A stretch of DNA of 64,000 bases from Streptomyces sp. Isolate_45 (GTDB lineage Bacteria; Actinomycetota; Actinomycetes; Streptomycetales; Streptomycetaceae). Shown piece by piece: positions 36,328-46,066 of this stretch. The position numbers and the translations under genes are program-made. The number at the start of each line of letters is the position of its first letter. The stretch's first letter is position 1. The stretch lies in assembly GCF_024721315.2 (NCBI RefSeq), contig NZ_JANFAK020000019.1, forward strand, positions 1 through 64,000. The letters are read 5' to 3'. Under the pieces are notes generated by a model. That model did not search any database. It saw only the letters and a program-made list of their open reading frames with translations, and had not been told where the DNA came from.

Positions 36328-37800
36328 TCACTTCGCCGCCGTTCCCGGGGGCTCCAGCGGCGGCGCGGTGACCCCGCACTGGGTGCGGCACTGCGGGTGG
36401 GGCGCCCCGGGCGCGGGGGAGCGGACGGTGGCCCAGGCCAGCGCGGATCCGGCCACCAACACCCCCGCGCACCAGGGCATGGCCCGCCGGAACGCGGCGT
36501 CGAAGGCTTCCGCGGACAGGTAGGCGTCCGGGCTCATCCCCGCCAGCAGCGGCAGCGCGGCGACGGCCAGGAGACCGGCGGCGCGGGCGGCGGCGTTGTT
36601 GATGCCGCTGGCCAGGCCCGCCCGCCCGGGGTCCACCGAGGCCAGGACGGTCGCGGTCAGCGGGGCCACCAGGGTCACCATGCCGGCGCCCAGGACGAGC
36701 AGGGCGGGCAACACGTCCCGTACGTAGGACGCGTCGGGTCCGGCGCGCATCGTGAGCAGCATGCCGGCCGCGCACAGCAGCGGACCGACGGTCAGCGGGA
36801 TCCGGGGCCCGATGCGCTCGCCGAGCTCCCCGGAGCGGGCGGACAGCAGCAGCATCAGGGCGGTGGTCGGCAGCAGGGCGGCGCCCGCGGCCAGCGCCGA
36901 GTACCCGGAGACGACCTGGAGCTGGAGCACGATGAGGAAGAAGAAGCCGCCGAAGGCCGCGTACACGCATACGGTGACCAGGTTGACGGCCTTGAACTGG
37001 CGGGACGCGAAGATGTCGGGCGGCACCATCGGGTCGGCCCGCCGCCGTTCGACGGCCACGAACGCGCCGGCCAGTACGAGCCCGCACACGGCCGCCGGGA
37101 CGACGAACGGGGATCCGGACCGGGCCTCGATCAGCGCGTAGGTGATCAGGGCCAGTGAGGCCGCCCCCAGCACGGCGCCGAGCACGTCGAAGCGCCCGTG
37201 CGCCTGCGGGTCCCTCGACTCCGGTACGTGTTTCAGGGCGACGGGCACGCACAGCGCGGCCAGCGGCACGTTCAGCAGGAACACCCACCGCCAGCCCGGT
37301 CCGTCCACCAGCCAGCCGCCGAGGAAGGGCCCCACCGCCGCGCCGACACCGCCCAGGCCCGACCACAGGCCGACGGCCCGGCCCCGGTCCTCCGCCCGGA
37401 TCGAGCCCTGGATGAGCGCGAGGGAGCCGGGGGTCAGCAGCGCGCCCCCGACCCCCTGCAGGGCGCGGGCCGCGATGAGCACCCCGGCGTTCGGCGCCAG
37501 CCCGCACAGCAGGGAACCGGCCGCGAACCACACCACGCCGAGCACGAAGATCCGGCGTCGCCCGTAGCGGTCACCGAGCGCCCCGCCGACCAGGATCAGC
37601 CCCGCCAGGGTCAGCAGGTAGGCGTTCACCGTCCACTGGAGGACGGCCAGGTCGGCGTCGAGATCCTGCCCGATGCGGGGGAGCGCCACGTTCACCACGG
37701 TCGAGTCCAGCATGGCCATGGCCGACCCGAGGACGGTGGTGAACAGGATCCACCGGCCCCGGGCGGATTCGAGGGCAACGCCGGGCGCGGGTGAGGTCAT
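36328..37800 (-). CDS. DHA2-family (EmrB/QacA-like) MFS drug exporter
   Basis: A 490-residue transporter with hydrophobicity consistent with 14 membrane helices. Motif C-like WTVNAYLLTLAGLILVGGAL, motif A GDRYGRRR, and the DHA2 signature with LDSTVVNVALPRIG in helix 1 are present. It exports cationic or aromatic drugs by proton antiport. ATG 37800 gives the usual N-terminus; longer in-frame starts reach back to 37923 but add an atypical tail. No TetR or MarR regulator is adjacent. Confidence 0.9.
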   Translation of the reverse strand: MTSPAPGVALESARGRWILFTTVLGSAMAMLDSTVVNVALPRIGQDLDADLAVLQWTVNAYLLTLAGLILVGGALGDRYGRRRIFVLGVVWFAAGSLLCGLAPNAGVLIAARALQGVGGALLTPGSLALIQGSIRAEDRGRAVGLWSGLGGVGAAVGPFLGGWLVDGPGWRWVFLLNVPLAALCVPVALKHVPESRDPQAHGRFDVLGAVLGAASLALITYALIEARSGSPFVVPAAVCGLVLAGAFVAVERRRADPMVPPDIFASRQFKAVNLVTVCVYAAFGGFFFLIVLQLQVVSGYSALAAGAALLPTTALMLLLSARSGELGERIGPRIPLTVGPLLCAAGMLLTMRAGPDASYVRDVLPALLVLGAGMVTLVAPLTATVLASVDPGRAGLASGINNAAARAAGLLAVAALPLLAGMSPDAYLSAEAFDAAFRRAMPWCAGVLVAGSALAWATVRSPAPGAPHPQCRTQCGVTAPPLEPPGTAAK

Positions 37801-37987
37801 GACCCCAGGCTGGCCCGCGCCGTGGCCGAAGGCCACCCGGAGGAGGCTCCGATCCGGGCCGCGCGGACATCCGGGTCGGCTCATAAGGCCCTCTTGTAAT
37901 GAGCATGGCACCTCGTTCACCATGACCCGCGCACGTCACATGCGCACTTTCCGCACAACCTGTCCACGGCGTACGAGGAGACCCCAC

Positions 37988-40900
37988 GTGGCCCAACGCA
38001 ACAGACGATCCTTACGCGCGGCGCTCGCCGCGCTCACCTCGGTCCTGCTCCTGCCCGTCGGCGCGGGTGTCGCCGCGGCCGCGCCGGAACCCGGCCCTGC
38101 CCCGAGCGCGGCCGAGCGCAAGATCGAACCCAAGCTCCGCACGCAGCTCGACGAGTCGGCCAAGGCCGTCTTCTGGGTGTATCTCGACAGCGCCGCCGAC
38201 CTGACCGCCGCGGGGAAACAGCAGACCCGCGCCGCCAAGGCCGAAACGGTTCTGCGGCTGAAGAAGGATCATGCCGCCCGTAGCCAGGCGGAGGTCGTCA
38301 AGGCCCTGGACGGAGCGAAGGCCGAGTACACCTCGTACTGGATCGTCAACGCGGTGCGCGTCGTCGGCAGCCAGAAGCTCGCCGGATCGCTCGCACAGCG
38401 CCCCGAGGTCTCCCGCATCGACGCCGACGACAAGGTCACGCTCCCCAAGCCCGCCGAGGGCAACCGGGAGAAGGCCCTCGCCGACGCCGTCGAGTGGAAC
38501 ATCGACCGGATCAAGGCACCCCAGGTGTGGGACCGGCTCGGAGTCCGGGGCGAGGGCATCGTCGTCGCGAACATCGACAGCGGCGTCGACCACACGCACC
38601 CGGCGGTGAACAACCAGTACCGCGGCAAGAACGCGGACGGGTCGTACGACCACGCCTACAACTGGTTCGACCCGGCAGGCGTCTGCGACACCGCCGCGCC
38701 CTGCGACAACAACGACCACGGCACCCACACGATGGGCACCATGGTCGGCGACGACGGCGGCGCCAACAAGATCGGCGTCGCCCCGGGGGCCAAGTGGATC
38801 GCCGCCAAGGGCTGCGAGTCCAACTCCTGCTCCGAGGCGTCCCTGCTGGCCTCCGGCCAGTGGATCGTCGCCCCGACCGACCTGAACGGCCGGAACCCGC
38901 GTCCCGACCTGGCCCCGCACATCGTCAACAACTCCTGGGGCGGCTCGGGCGGCGACACCTGGTACCAGGAGATCGTCAACACCTGGCGCGCCGCCGGCAT
39001 CTTCCCGGCCTTCTCCAACGGCAACGCCGGCCCGGGCTGCTCCACCAGCGGCTCCCCGGGCGACTACGCGAACTCCTACAGCTCCGGCGCCTTCGACATC
39101 AACAACACCATCGCGCCCTTCTCCTCGCGCGGCGCCGGCCCCGGCGGCATCGTCAAGCCGAACATCGCCGCGCCCGGCGTGAACGTCCGCTCCTCCGTAC
39201 CCGGCGGCGGCTACGAGGCGTTCTCCGGGACCTCCATGGCCTCGCCGCACACCGCGGCCGCCGTGGCACTGCTCTGGTCCGCCGCACCCGCCCTCGAAGG
39301 CGACGTCGCGCAGACCGAGTCCCTCCTGGACGGCACCGCCGAGGACACCGACAGCAGCCAGTGCGGCGGCACCCCGGCCGACAACAACGTCTTCGGCGAG
39401 GGCCGGCTCGACGTCCTCGCCGCCGTGAACGCCGCCCCGCGCGGCGCCATCGGCGCGCTCGGCGGCACCGTCCGCACCGCGGGCGGCGAGCCCGTCGCCG
39501 GCGTCAAGGTCACCGCCGACGGTCCGATCGACCGTACCGCCACCACGGCCGCCGACGGCGGCTACCGGTTCGCCGCCCTCTCGGTCGGTGACTACGCGCT
39601 GACCGCGGCCAAGTTCGGCTACGGACAGCAGACCCTGACCGCGACGGTGACCGAGAACGCCACCGCCACCGGGGACTTCACCCTCGTCCAGGCCGCCTCC
39701 GGCAAGCTCACCGGCACCGTCTCCTCGGCCGCCGGGCCCGCCGCGGGCGCGACCGTCTCCATCGCGGACACCCCCGTGACCGCCACCACCGACGCGCAGG
39801 GCCGCTTCGAGGTCCCCCTGCCGCACGGCACGTACGACGTGAACGCGACGCACTCCTCCCGTTGCGTCACCGGCGGCACCGCGAGGGTCACCGTCGGCGG
39901 GGACGCCACCACCGCCATCAACCTCCCCGAGCGCACCGACGGCTACGGCTACGCCTGCGCCGCCGGCGACCGCCCGTACTCCGCGGGGAACCGGCAGCTC
40001 GCGCTGACCGGCGACAACACCACCGAGCGCGTCGACCTCCCGTTCCCGCTGCCGCTGTACGGAAAGACGTACGCCCAGGCCTGGATCGGGACGAACGGCA
40101 CCGTCAGCTTCGGCGGCAACCACACCGGTGACATCAACGGCGACCTACCGAGCACGGCCACGCCCAACGCGGCCCTGTACCCCTTCTGGGACGACCTCGT
40201 CGTCGGCGCGGCGGGCAGCGGCTCGGGCGTCTTCACCGCCGTCACCGGCACCGCCCCGCACCGCAGCTACGTGATCGAATGGCGCGAGGTGTCCCACTGG
40301 TCGGCGCAGGCGGAGAAGTTCTCCTTCGCGGCGGCCATCGGTGAGGACGGCACCGTGACCTACTCCTACAAGGGCACGGGCGGCACCGGCATCAAGGGCG
40401 GCTCGACCGCCACCGTCGGCCTGGAGAACGCCACCGGCACAGACGCCTTCAAGTACTCCTTCAACACCCCGGTGATCACCGACGGCCTGTCCATCGGCTT
40501 CCGGACCACCAAGAGCGGTGTGGTGGCCGGCCGGGTCCTCGACGCCAACGACGGCAACGGCGTCGGCGGCGCCACCGTGACCGTCGGCAGCGGCGACACC
40601 GCCGTCTCCGCCGTCACCGCCGCGGACGGCGGCTACGTCGTCCAGAGCCCCTCGGGGAACCGCCCGGTCTCCCTGACGGCCCCGTCCTACGAGTCCGCCC
40701 AGGCGGCCGTCGACGTCAAGCCGGCCGACGTCACGACCGTGACGCAGTCCCTGCGCACCGGCAAGGTCACCGCCGCCAAGTCCGCGGTGGAGATCGTCCT
40801 GCCCGCCGGCCAGAAGCGCACCCGCACCCTCGACCTCACCAACCCCGGCCTCGGCACGGCGTTCACGGTGACCGAGGACGCCGCGTGGCTCACCGCCACC

Positions 40901-41548
40901 CCGGCCGAGGGGAACCTCCCGACCGGCGGCAGGGCGGCGCTCACCCTCGCGGTGGACACCGCGGGCCTGGCTCCCGGGACGGTACTGACCGCGGACCTGA
41001 AGATCACCTCGGCCAGTGGCCGGAGCCCGGTCCTCGCCATCCCGGTCAAGATCGTGATCCCGCGCTACCAGCTCGCCCTGGACGCGGGCTCCGACTACCC
41101 CGCCACCGACGCCGCGGGTGACGCCTGGTCCCCGGACCGCAAGTACACCCCCGGGTCCTACGGCTACCAGGGCAACGCCACGGTCCAGTCCACCGGCCGC
41201 ACCATCGCCGGCACGGACGACCAGCGGCTGTTCCGCAACGCCCGCGAGGGCATGTACGAATACCGCTTCGACAACGTGCCGAACGGCACCTACACGGTGG
41301 AACTGGGCTTCGCCGAGCTCTCCTCCGCCAAGCCGAACAAGCGCGTCTTCGACGTCCTGGCGGAGGGCGCACAGGTCCTGCCCTCCCTGGACATCTCGCT
41401 GGAGGCGGGCACCTACACCGCCCTGACGAAGAGCTACACGGTCACCGTCACGGACGGGGTGCTCAACCTCCGCTTCGTCACGCACAACGGGTTCGGCAAG
41501 CCCCTGCTGAACACCCTGCGGGTGACCGACCGCCCCGACCGGAGCTGA
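37988..41548 (+). CDS. Large secreted subtilisin (S8) protease, bacillopeptidase F-like
   Basis: A 1186-residue secreted protease. The signal peptide (NRRSLRAALAALTSVLLLPVGAGVAAAA) is followed by an I9-type propeptide (about 45-150). The S8 domain has triad D197 (NIDSGVDHTHP), H244 (HGTHTMG) and S416 (GTSMASPHTAA). Two or three carboxypeptidase-regulatory-like domains follow (GGTVRTAGGEPVAGVKVTAD, LTGTVSSAAGPAAGATVS, VAGRVLDANDGNGVGGATVT). A jelly-roll-like region and a C-terminal malectin-like domain (from about 1040; LALDAGSDYPATDAAG) complete it. GTG 37988 is chosen because GAGGAG lies 7 nt upstream. It likely degrades large extracellular proteins. Confidence 0.93.
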   Translation: MAQRNRRSLRAALAALTSVLLLPVGAGVAAAAPEPGPAPSAAERKIEPKLRTQLDESAKAVFWVYLDSAADLTAAGKQQTRAAKAETVLRLKKDHAARSQAEVVKALDGAKAEYTSYWIVNAVRVVGSQKLAGSLAQRPEVSRIDADDKVTLPKPAEGNREKALADAVEWNIDRIKAPQVWDRLGVRGEGIVVANIDSGVDHTHPAVNNQYRGKNADGSYDHAYNWFDPAGVCDTAAPCDNNDHGTHTMGTMVGDDGGANKIGVAPGAKWIAAKGCESNSCSEASLLASGQWIVAPTDLNGRNPRPDLAPHIVNNSWGGSGGDTWYQEIVNTWRAAGIFPAFSNGNAGPGCSTSGSPGDYANSYSSGAFDINNTIAPFSSRGAGPGGIVKPNIAAPGVNVRSSVPGGGYEAFSGTSMASPHTAAAVALLWSAAPALEGDVAQTESLLDGTAEDTDSSQCGGTPADNNVFGEGRLDVLAAVNAAPRGAIGALGGTVRTAGGEPVAGVKVTADGPIDRTATTAADGGYRFAALSVGDYALTAAKFGYGQQTLTATVTENATATGDFTLVQAASGKLTGTVSSAAGPAAGATVSIADTPVTATTDAQGRFEVPLPHGTYDVNATHSSRCVTGGTARVTVGGDATTAINLPERTDGYGYACAAGDRPYSAGNRQLALTGDNTTERVDLPFPLPLYGKTYAQAWIGTNGTVSFGGNHTGDINGDLPSTATPNAALYPFWDDLVVGAAGSGSGVFTAVTGTAPHRSYVIEWREVSHWSAQAEKFSFAAAIGEDGTVTYSYKGTGGTGIKGGSTATVGLENATGTDAFKYSFNTPVITDGLSIGFRTTKSGVVAGRVLDANDGNGVGGATVTVGSGDTAVSAVTAADGGYVVQSPSGNRPVSLTAPSYESAQAAVDVKPADVTTVTQSLRTGKVTAAKSAVEIVLPAGQKRTRTLDLTNPGLGTAFTVTEDAAWLTATPAEGNLPTGGRAALTLAVDTAGLAPGTVLTADLKITSASGRSPVLAIPVKIVIPRYQLALDAGSDYPATDAAGDAWSPDRKYTPGSYGYQGNATVQSTGRTIAGTDDQRLFRNAREGMYEYRFDNVPNGTYTVELGFAELSSAKPNKRVFDVLAEGAQVLPSLDISLEAGTYTALTKSYTVTVTDGVLNLRFVTHNGFGKPLLNTLRVTDRPDRS

Positions 41549-41580
41549 CGCCCACCTCCTGACGGGTCAGGAACGGAAAC

Positions 41581-41618
41581 GGGCGGGGCGCCCGGGCGGT
41601 TGCCCGGGCGTCCCGCCC
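41581..41618 (+). terminator. Terminator of the subtilisin gene
   Basis: A 17-bp stem (41581-41597 with 41602-41618, one G-T pair) with a GGTT loop lies 32 nt after the stop codon. Confidence 0.75.
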
Positions 41619-41697
41619 CCCGGCATTCGGGTGGCGGACGCCGACTCCGCCACGACCTGCCCGGCGGGCCGCGCGGGGCGACGTAGCGTGGCCGACC

Positions 41698-42447
41698 ATG
41701 ACCACCCCGCACAACGAGCAGGGCGCCCGGATCGACGCCCTCGTGCGCCGCGCCGACCCGGACGCGCTCTGGGCGGTGGGTTCGGCGGACTCCGTCCACG
41801 CGGCCTCGGGCGGCGACGACGAGAGCCCCTTCGACGCCGGTGCCCTGACCGCCGTACTGACGGTGTGGCCCGTGCTCGGCAGCCTCGTCACCAGCGGCGA
41901 ACTGGCCCTCCACACCCCCCTCGCCGCCTACGGCGGACCTGCCGCCGACGGCCTGCCCGGCGGAACCACCGCCCACCACCTGCTCACCCACGCCGACGGA
42001 CCGGCCGCGCTGACGGCGCTCACCCGCCTCGCCGAGCACCTGTGCGGCGCCCCGCCGACCGAATTCGCCGCCACCCGGATCTGGGCCCCCCTCGGCATGA
42101 CCCGAACCCGCCCCGCCGACGCGACCCTGCACACCACCGGCGCGGACCTCGGCCGCTTCCTGCGGCACCTGCTGTCCACCGCCGACCACCCCATCGCCCA
42201 CGCCTGGACGGCCGAATCGCTGCGCATCCGCACCGGCGAACTCACCCCCGCCCGCGGCCTGCTCTGGCACCCCGCGCCCGCCGGCGTGTGGGCCCACCAC
42301 GCGCCGTCCGGGGCCGGCCCGGCCCTGTGGATCTCACCCCGCCACGGCCGCTGGGCCACCCTCCGCACCACTGCGGGACCCGGCCGCGGCAGCACCCTGC
42401 GCACTGCCTTCCGGGAAGCCGCGTTCGCGGCAACTCCCCTTGCTTGA
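41698..42447 (+). CDS. Serine hydrolase (beta-lactamase fold)-like protein lacking the SxxK motif
   Basis: A 249-residue protein with the layout of class C beta-lactamase/DD-peptidase-like hydrolases: HHLLTHADG (usual RHLLTHTSG) and EFAATRIWAPLGMTRTR (usual lFxPLGMxxT). Where the catalytic SxxK helix belongs the sequence is AGALTAVLTVWPVLGSLV, with neither Ser-x-x-Lys nor an obvious substitute. It is also shorter than the normal 330-400 residues. It is probably an inactive or repurposed homologue. TAGCGT (about 41682) 10 nt before the ATG suggests a leaderless transcript. Confidence 0.7.
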   Translation: MTTPHNEQGARIDALVRRADPDALWAVGSADSVHAASGGDDESPFDAGALTAVLTVWPVLGSLVTSGELALHTPLAAYGGPAADGLPGGTTAHHLLTHADGPAALTALTRLAEHLCGAPPTEFAATRIWAPLGMTRTRPADATLHTTGADLGRFLRHLLSTADHPIAHAWTAESLRIRTGELTPARGLLWHPAPAGVWAHHAPSGAGPALWISPRHGRWATLRTTAGPGRGSTLRTAFREAAFAATPLA

Positions 42448-42471
42448 GCTGCTGTTGTACGATCCAAAAGC

Positions 42472-42987
42472 ATGACGAAGACCAGCCGGAAGCCCTCCGA
42501 CGTGCCCGACCCCCGAACCCGCTGGGACGAGATCACACCCGGTCTCTGGATGGGCGGGCACATCTGGGCCGACGACACCGGGGGCTTGCGCACCGCCGTC
42601 GTCACGGACGAGTTCGACCTCGTCATCAGTCTGTTCACCGTCCCCGGCCACGGCCCGGGACCGGACACCGAACACATCGTCGGCGAGATGCCGGACGCGG
42701 CGCTCACCACCGTCCAGCTCCGCGATGTCCAGCAACTCGCCCGCACCGCCGGCCAGGCCGTGGAATCGGGCCGCCGCACCCTCGTGCGCTGCTACTCCGG
42801 ATACAACCGCTCGGGGCTCGTCGTGGCCCAGTGCCTCGTCGACCGGGGCATGCCCGCCGGCGGTGCCATCGACCTGATCCGCGGCCGCCGCTCCCCCTGG
42901 GCCCTGCACAACCCCGTCTTCACGGAATACCTCACCGCCGGCCTCGACACCGCCGCCCTGCTCGGGGGCCTCGACCCACTCCCGTAG
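42472..42987 (+). CDS. Tyrosine/dual-specificity protein phosphatase
   Basis: A 171-residue protein phosphatase. The P-loop is VRCYSGYNRSG, with nucleophile C107 and R113 (CX5R). The general acid is probably D96 in the QLRDVQQLA region. FDLVISLFTVPGHG is the usual strand before it. Such enzymes dephosphorylate Tyr- (or Ser/Thr-) proteins in the cytoplasm. No Shine-Dalgarno sequence is visible before ATG 42472. It stands alone. Confidence 0.85.
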   Translation: MTKTSRKPSDVPDPRTRWDEITPGLWMGGHIWADDTGGLRTAVVTDEFDLVISLFTVPGHGPGPDTEHIVGEMPDAALTTVQLRDVQQLARTAGQAVESGRRTLVRCYSGYNRSGLVVAQCLVDRGMPAGGAIDLIRGRRSPWALHNPVFTEYLTAGLDTAALLGGLDPLP

Positions 42988-43112
42988 CGCAGTCGGAGCG
43001 CGCACCCCGGGAGGGCGACGTACGGTGATCCCGAAGTCACCGTCCGTGGACCGCCGGCGTTGCGGGGGGTCCACGGTTGCCCCCGCCCCCTGCGCACGAC
43101 GCGAGGAACCCC

Positions 43113-44246
43113 ATGTCCGACGCCGTGACCGCCCCGGCCGCCGACCCGGATGCCGAGACGCTCGACGCCCTGTGTCGGGAGCTGGCCGAAGCCGCCGACG
43201 CCGTCGGCGAGGCCGCCCGGTACGCATCCGGACTCGCCCTCGGAGCCCGGCTGCCGGCCGCCGCGCTGCTGGGCCGGGGAGGGCGCCGCCGGGCCTGGCG
43301 CACCCTGCTGCACACCCTCACCGACCCCGCCGGGCTCGGCTGGGCCCCGCGCGGGCGGGGCGTGGCGAGCGCGGGCTGGCTCGCCGGGATCCTGGCCCGC
43401 CGGGAGAACCTCGCCGTGAGCACCGCCGTGTGCGGTCTGAAGGCCCGGATCCGGGTCGCGGGCCTGGACCGGCCCGAGCTGTACGCCGACCCGGACTGCG
43501 CGGCCGTCCTGCGGGCGGTGGCGCAGGACCGGCAGGCCGAGGCCACCCGGGCGTTCCGGGCCGTGGTCCGTGAGCGCGGCACCCGGCACGCCTTCACGGC
43601 GCTGGCGCCGTCCTTCGCCGACATCCTGGCCTGGCACGCCCTGACCGACGAGAACCCCTTCAACGACCACGCGGGCTGGCAGGTCGCCACCGGCCGGGCC
43701 GTGACCGCCCGCCCGCTCCTCGGTCTGGGCGCCGCCCTGCGCGCCTTCTTCGACCCGGGGCCGGTGCGCGAGGATCCCCCGGCCCCCGGCGAGGGGGCCC
43801 CGGGTCGCGCCGACACCACCGCCACCCTCGCGGGCTACGTACGCAACACCGGGCTGATCGCCGGGACCGACGCCGTGCTCGTCCAGGAACTGACCGGCAC
43901 GGACGGAGCGCTGCGGCACGTCGTCCACCTGCCGGACCGGGCCTGCGCGACGGTCCGGGCGGTGGCGCGGGCCGTGCGCGGCGAGATCCCCTCGGGGTCC
44001 GAACTGGCCCTGGTCGGACGGGGCCTTGGCGCCGCCGCCGCGTTGGAACTGGCCCGGGACCGGGACTTCACCGCCGTCTACGCGGTCACGCACGTCGTGG
44101 TCGTCGGCGTGCCCGCCGATGCCGGGGCGCACGCGGGGCCCCGTACCAGGCTTTTGTGCGTGCCGGGGGCGGGCGCCGCCGACGCGGCGCCCCTGGGCGG
44201 CAGGATCTCGGGCTCGCGCCTCGTCCCGCTGCCGGGCCGTGACTGA
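43113..44246 (+). CDS. Uncharacterised protein with an alpha/beta-hydrolase-like segment
   Basis: A 377-residue soluble protein that I do not recognise. Its C-terminal part contains SGSELALVGRGLGAAAALELA, laid out like the nucleophile elbow of lipases (GHSLGG), but with Arg in place of the catalytic Ser. A strand then follows (VTHVVVVGVPADAG). The N-terminal half is alpha-helical and Ala/Arg-rich. GAGGAA precedes ATG 43113. A WXG-like protein gene follows in the same direction 111 nt later, so a type VII secretion-related pair is possible. Confidence 0.55.
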   Translation: MSDAVTAPAADPDAETLDALCRELAEAADAVGEAARYASGLALGARLPAAALLGRGGRRRAWRTLLHTLTDPAGLGWAPRGRGVASAGWLAGILARRENLAVSTAVCGLKARIRVAGLDRPELYADPDCAAVLRAVAQDRQAEATRAFRAVVRERGTRHAFTALAPSFADILAWHALTDENPFNDHAGWQVATGRAVTARPLLGLGAALRAFFDPGPVREDPPAPGEGAPGRADTTATLAGYVRNTGLIAGTDAVLVQELTGTDGALRHVVHLPDRACATVRAVARAVRGEIPSGSELALVGRGLGAAAALELARDRDFTAVYAVTHVVVVGVPADAGAHAGPRTRLLCVPGAGAADAAPLGGRISGSRLVPLPGRD

Positions 44247-44357
44247 CCCGGCGCGGCGCCCCGGCGCCTCCGGCGGGCCGGCGACGTCACGTCGGGCCTG
44301 CGGCACGGCCGTTCGCGCGACCGGCGGCCCCGCGACGACACTCCCATGGAGGAGCCC

Positions 44358-44609
44358 GTGAGCGACTGCCCCCGGCCGATTCCGGGTCCGCCCGGCCCGG
44401 CCGACGGTCTGCGCGGCCATTGCGCCGCCCTGCGCTCGCACGCCCGACGGCTGCGCGAGGGCGCCGCCGCGCTGGAGTGGCGGGGGCCGCAGGGTGACGC
44501 GTTCCGGGCGGAGATCACCGCGCTCGCGGACCGTTGTGCGACGGCCGCCGACGGTTTCGCGCTCGCCGCCGCGCAGCTGGACGGCGGTCGGCGCCGCCCG
44601 CGCGGCTGA
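44358..44609 (+). CDS. Small WXG100-like protein
   Basis: An 83-residue helical hairpin-like protein with a central W41-R-G motif (ALEWRGPQGDAFRAEI), as in WXG100 proteins of ESX/type VII secretion. GTG 44358 is preferred over ATG 44346 because GGAGGAG sits just before it. No ESX core genes are in the window. The stop codon lies in the loop of a long terminator stem. Confidence 0.6.
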   Translation: MSDCPRPIPGPPGPADGLRGHCAALRSHARRLREGAAALEWRGPQGDAFRAEITALADRCATAADGFALAAAQLDGGRRRPRG

Positions 44610-44630
44610 ATCCCGCGGGCGGCGCCGACC
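44586..44630. terminator. Bidirectional terminator at the end of the WXG-like gene and gntP
   Basis: A perfect 17-bp stem (44586-44602 with 44614-44630) has an 11-nt loop containing the WXG-like stop codon. The gntP stop lies 19 nt further on the opposite strand. Confidence 0.8.
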
Positions 44631-44648
44631 CGGGGGCCGTCGCAGCGG

Positions 44649-46046
44649 TCAGAGGACGAGCGAGAGCAGGAGCACGAAGCCGAGGCCGACCACCGAGATG
44701 ATGGTCTCCATCACCGACCAGGTCTTCAGGGTCTGTCCGACGGTCATCCCGAAGTACTCCTTGACCAGCCAGAACCCGGCGTCGTTGACGTGGCTGAAGA
44801 ACAGCGAGCCCGCGCCGATGGCCAGCACCAGCAGGGCGGTCTCCGTCGTGCCCATGCCGGCGGCGAGGGGCGCCACCAGACCCGCGGCGGAAATGGTGGC
44901 CACGGTCGCCGATCCCGTCGCGAGCCTGATGGTCACGGCGATGAGCCAGGCGAGCAGCAGGGTCGGGACGGCCCAGTTCTCGGACAGCTCCAGGATCATC
45001 TGCCCGACGCCCGCGTCGATCAGGGTCTGCTTGAAGCCGCCGCCGGCGCCCACGATCAGCAGGATGCCCGCGATGGGGGCCAGCGACTTCTCGACGGTGG
45101 TCGACAGGCGCTCCTTGGTGAAGCCGGCGGCACGACCGAGGGTGAACATTCCGACGAGCACCGCCGCGAGGAGGGCGATCAGCGGGGAACCGGCGACGTC
45201 GGTGACACGCTGGAGCCCGTTCGCGGGATCGTTCACGACGATGTCGACCAGGGCCTTGAACAGCATCAGGGCCACCGGCAGCAGCACGGTGAAGACGGTG
45301 GCCCCGAAGCGCGGCCGGTGCTCGGGGTCCACGGACGGGCTCTGCGGGATCATGTGCTCGGGCGCGGGGATGTCCACCCAGCGGGCCGCGTACCGGGCGA
45401 ACAGCGGGCCCGCGATGATCACGGTCGGGATCGCGACGAGCACGCCGAGGGCGAGGGTGACACCGAGGTTCGCGTGCAGGGCGTCGATGGCGACCAGCGG
45501 CCCCGGGTGCGGCGGGATCAACCCGTGCATCACCGAGAGCCCGGCCAGTGCCGGGATGCCGATCCGCATCAGGGAGTAGTTGCCGCGCTTGGCGACCAGC
45601 AGGACGACGGGGATCAGCAGGACGATGCCGACCTCGAAGAACAGCGGCAGGCCGATCACGGAGGCGATCAGGACCATGGCCCACGGCATGGCCCGGCCCT
45701 TCGCCCGGGCCAGGATGGTGTCCACGATCTCGTCGGCGCCGCCGGAGTCCGCCAGCAGTTTGCCCAGGATCGCGCCGAGCGCGATCAGCACGCCGACGCC
45801 CGCGACCGTGGCGCCGAGTCCGGCGGTGAAGCTGGTGACGGTCTTGGCGAGCGGTGCGCCCGCGAACACGCCGAGGGCGAGCGAGCCGATGGTCAGGGCG
45901 AGGAAGGCGTGCAGCTTGAGGCGGGATATGAGCAGGACGATGACGGCGATACCTGCGAGGACGGCGAGGCCCAGCTGGGTGTTCCCGGCCGAGGTGATCG
46001 GTCCGGTGGTGGCCGCTGCCAGTGTCTCGACGCTGAGACCGGTCAC
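44649..46046 (-). CDS. gntP: Gluconate:H+ symporter, GntP family
   Basis: A 465-residue permease with about 12-14 hydrophobic helices. Family motifs include GLPLFFEVGIVLLIPVV, HGLIPPHPGPLVAIDAL and SHVNDAGFWLVKEYFG. It imports gluconate (or a related sugar acid) with protons. GTG 46046 has GAGGAT about 9 nt upstream. It lies 20 nt after gntK and is cotranscribed with it. Imported gluconate is phosphorylated by GntK and enters the pentose phosphate route or, after dehydration, the KDPG aldolase at 2 kb. Confidence 0.93.
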   Translation of the reverse strand: MTGLSVETLAAATTGPITSAGNTQLGLAVLAGIAVIVLLISRLKLHAFLALTIGSLALGVFAGAPLAKTVTSFTAGLGATVAGVGVLIALGAILGKLLADSGGADEIVDTILARAKGRAMPWAMVLIASVIGLPLFFEVGIVLLIPVVLLVAKRGNYSLMRIGIPALAGLSVMHGLIPPHPGPLVAIDALHANLGVTLALGVLVAIPTVIIAGPLFARYAARWVDIPAPEHMIPQSPSVDPEHRPRFGATVFTVLLPVALMLFKALVDIVVNDPANGLQRVTDVAGSPLIALLAAVLVGMFTLGRAAGFTKERLSTTVEKSLAPIAGILLIVGAGGGFKQTLIDAGVGQMILELSENWAVPTLLLAWLIAVTIRLATGSATVATISAAGLVAPLAAGMGTTETALLVLAIGAGSLFFSHVNDAGFWLVKEYFGMTVGQTLKTWSVMETIISVVGLGFVLLLSLVL

Positions 46047-46066
46047 GGTGACGGATCCTCGAATCT

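Noticed and set aside
38012..40123. 703-codon minus-strand frame opposite the subtilisin
   Set aside because: The plus strand carries the D/H/S triad and domain repeats; the minus frame is Gly/Val/Ala-rich without motifs.
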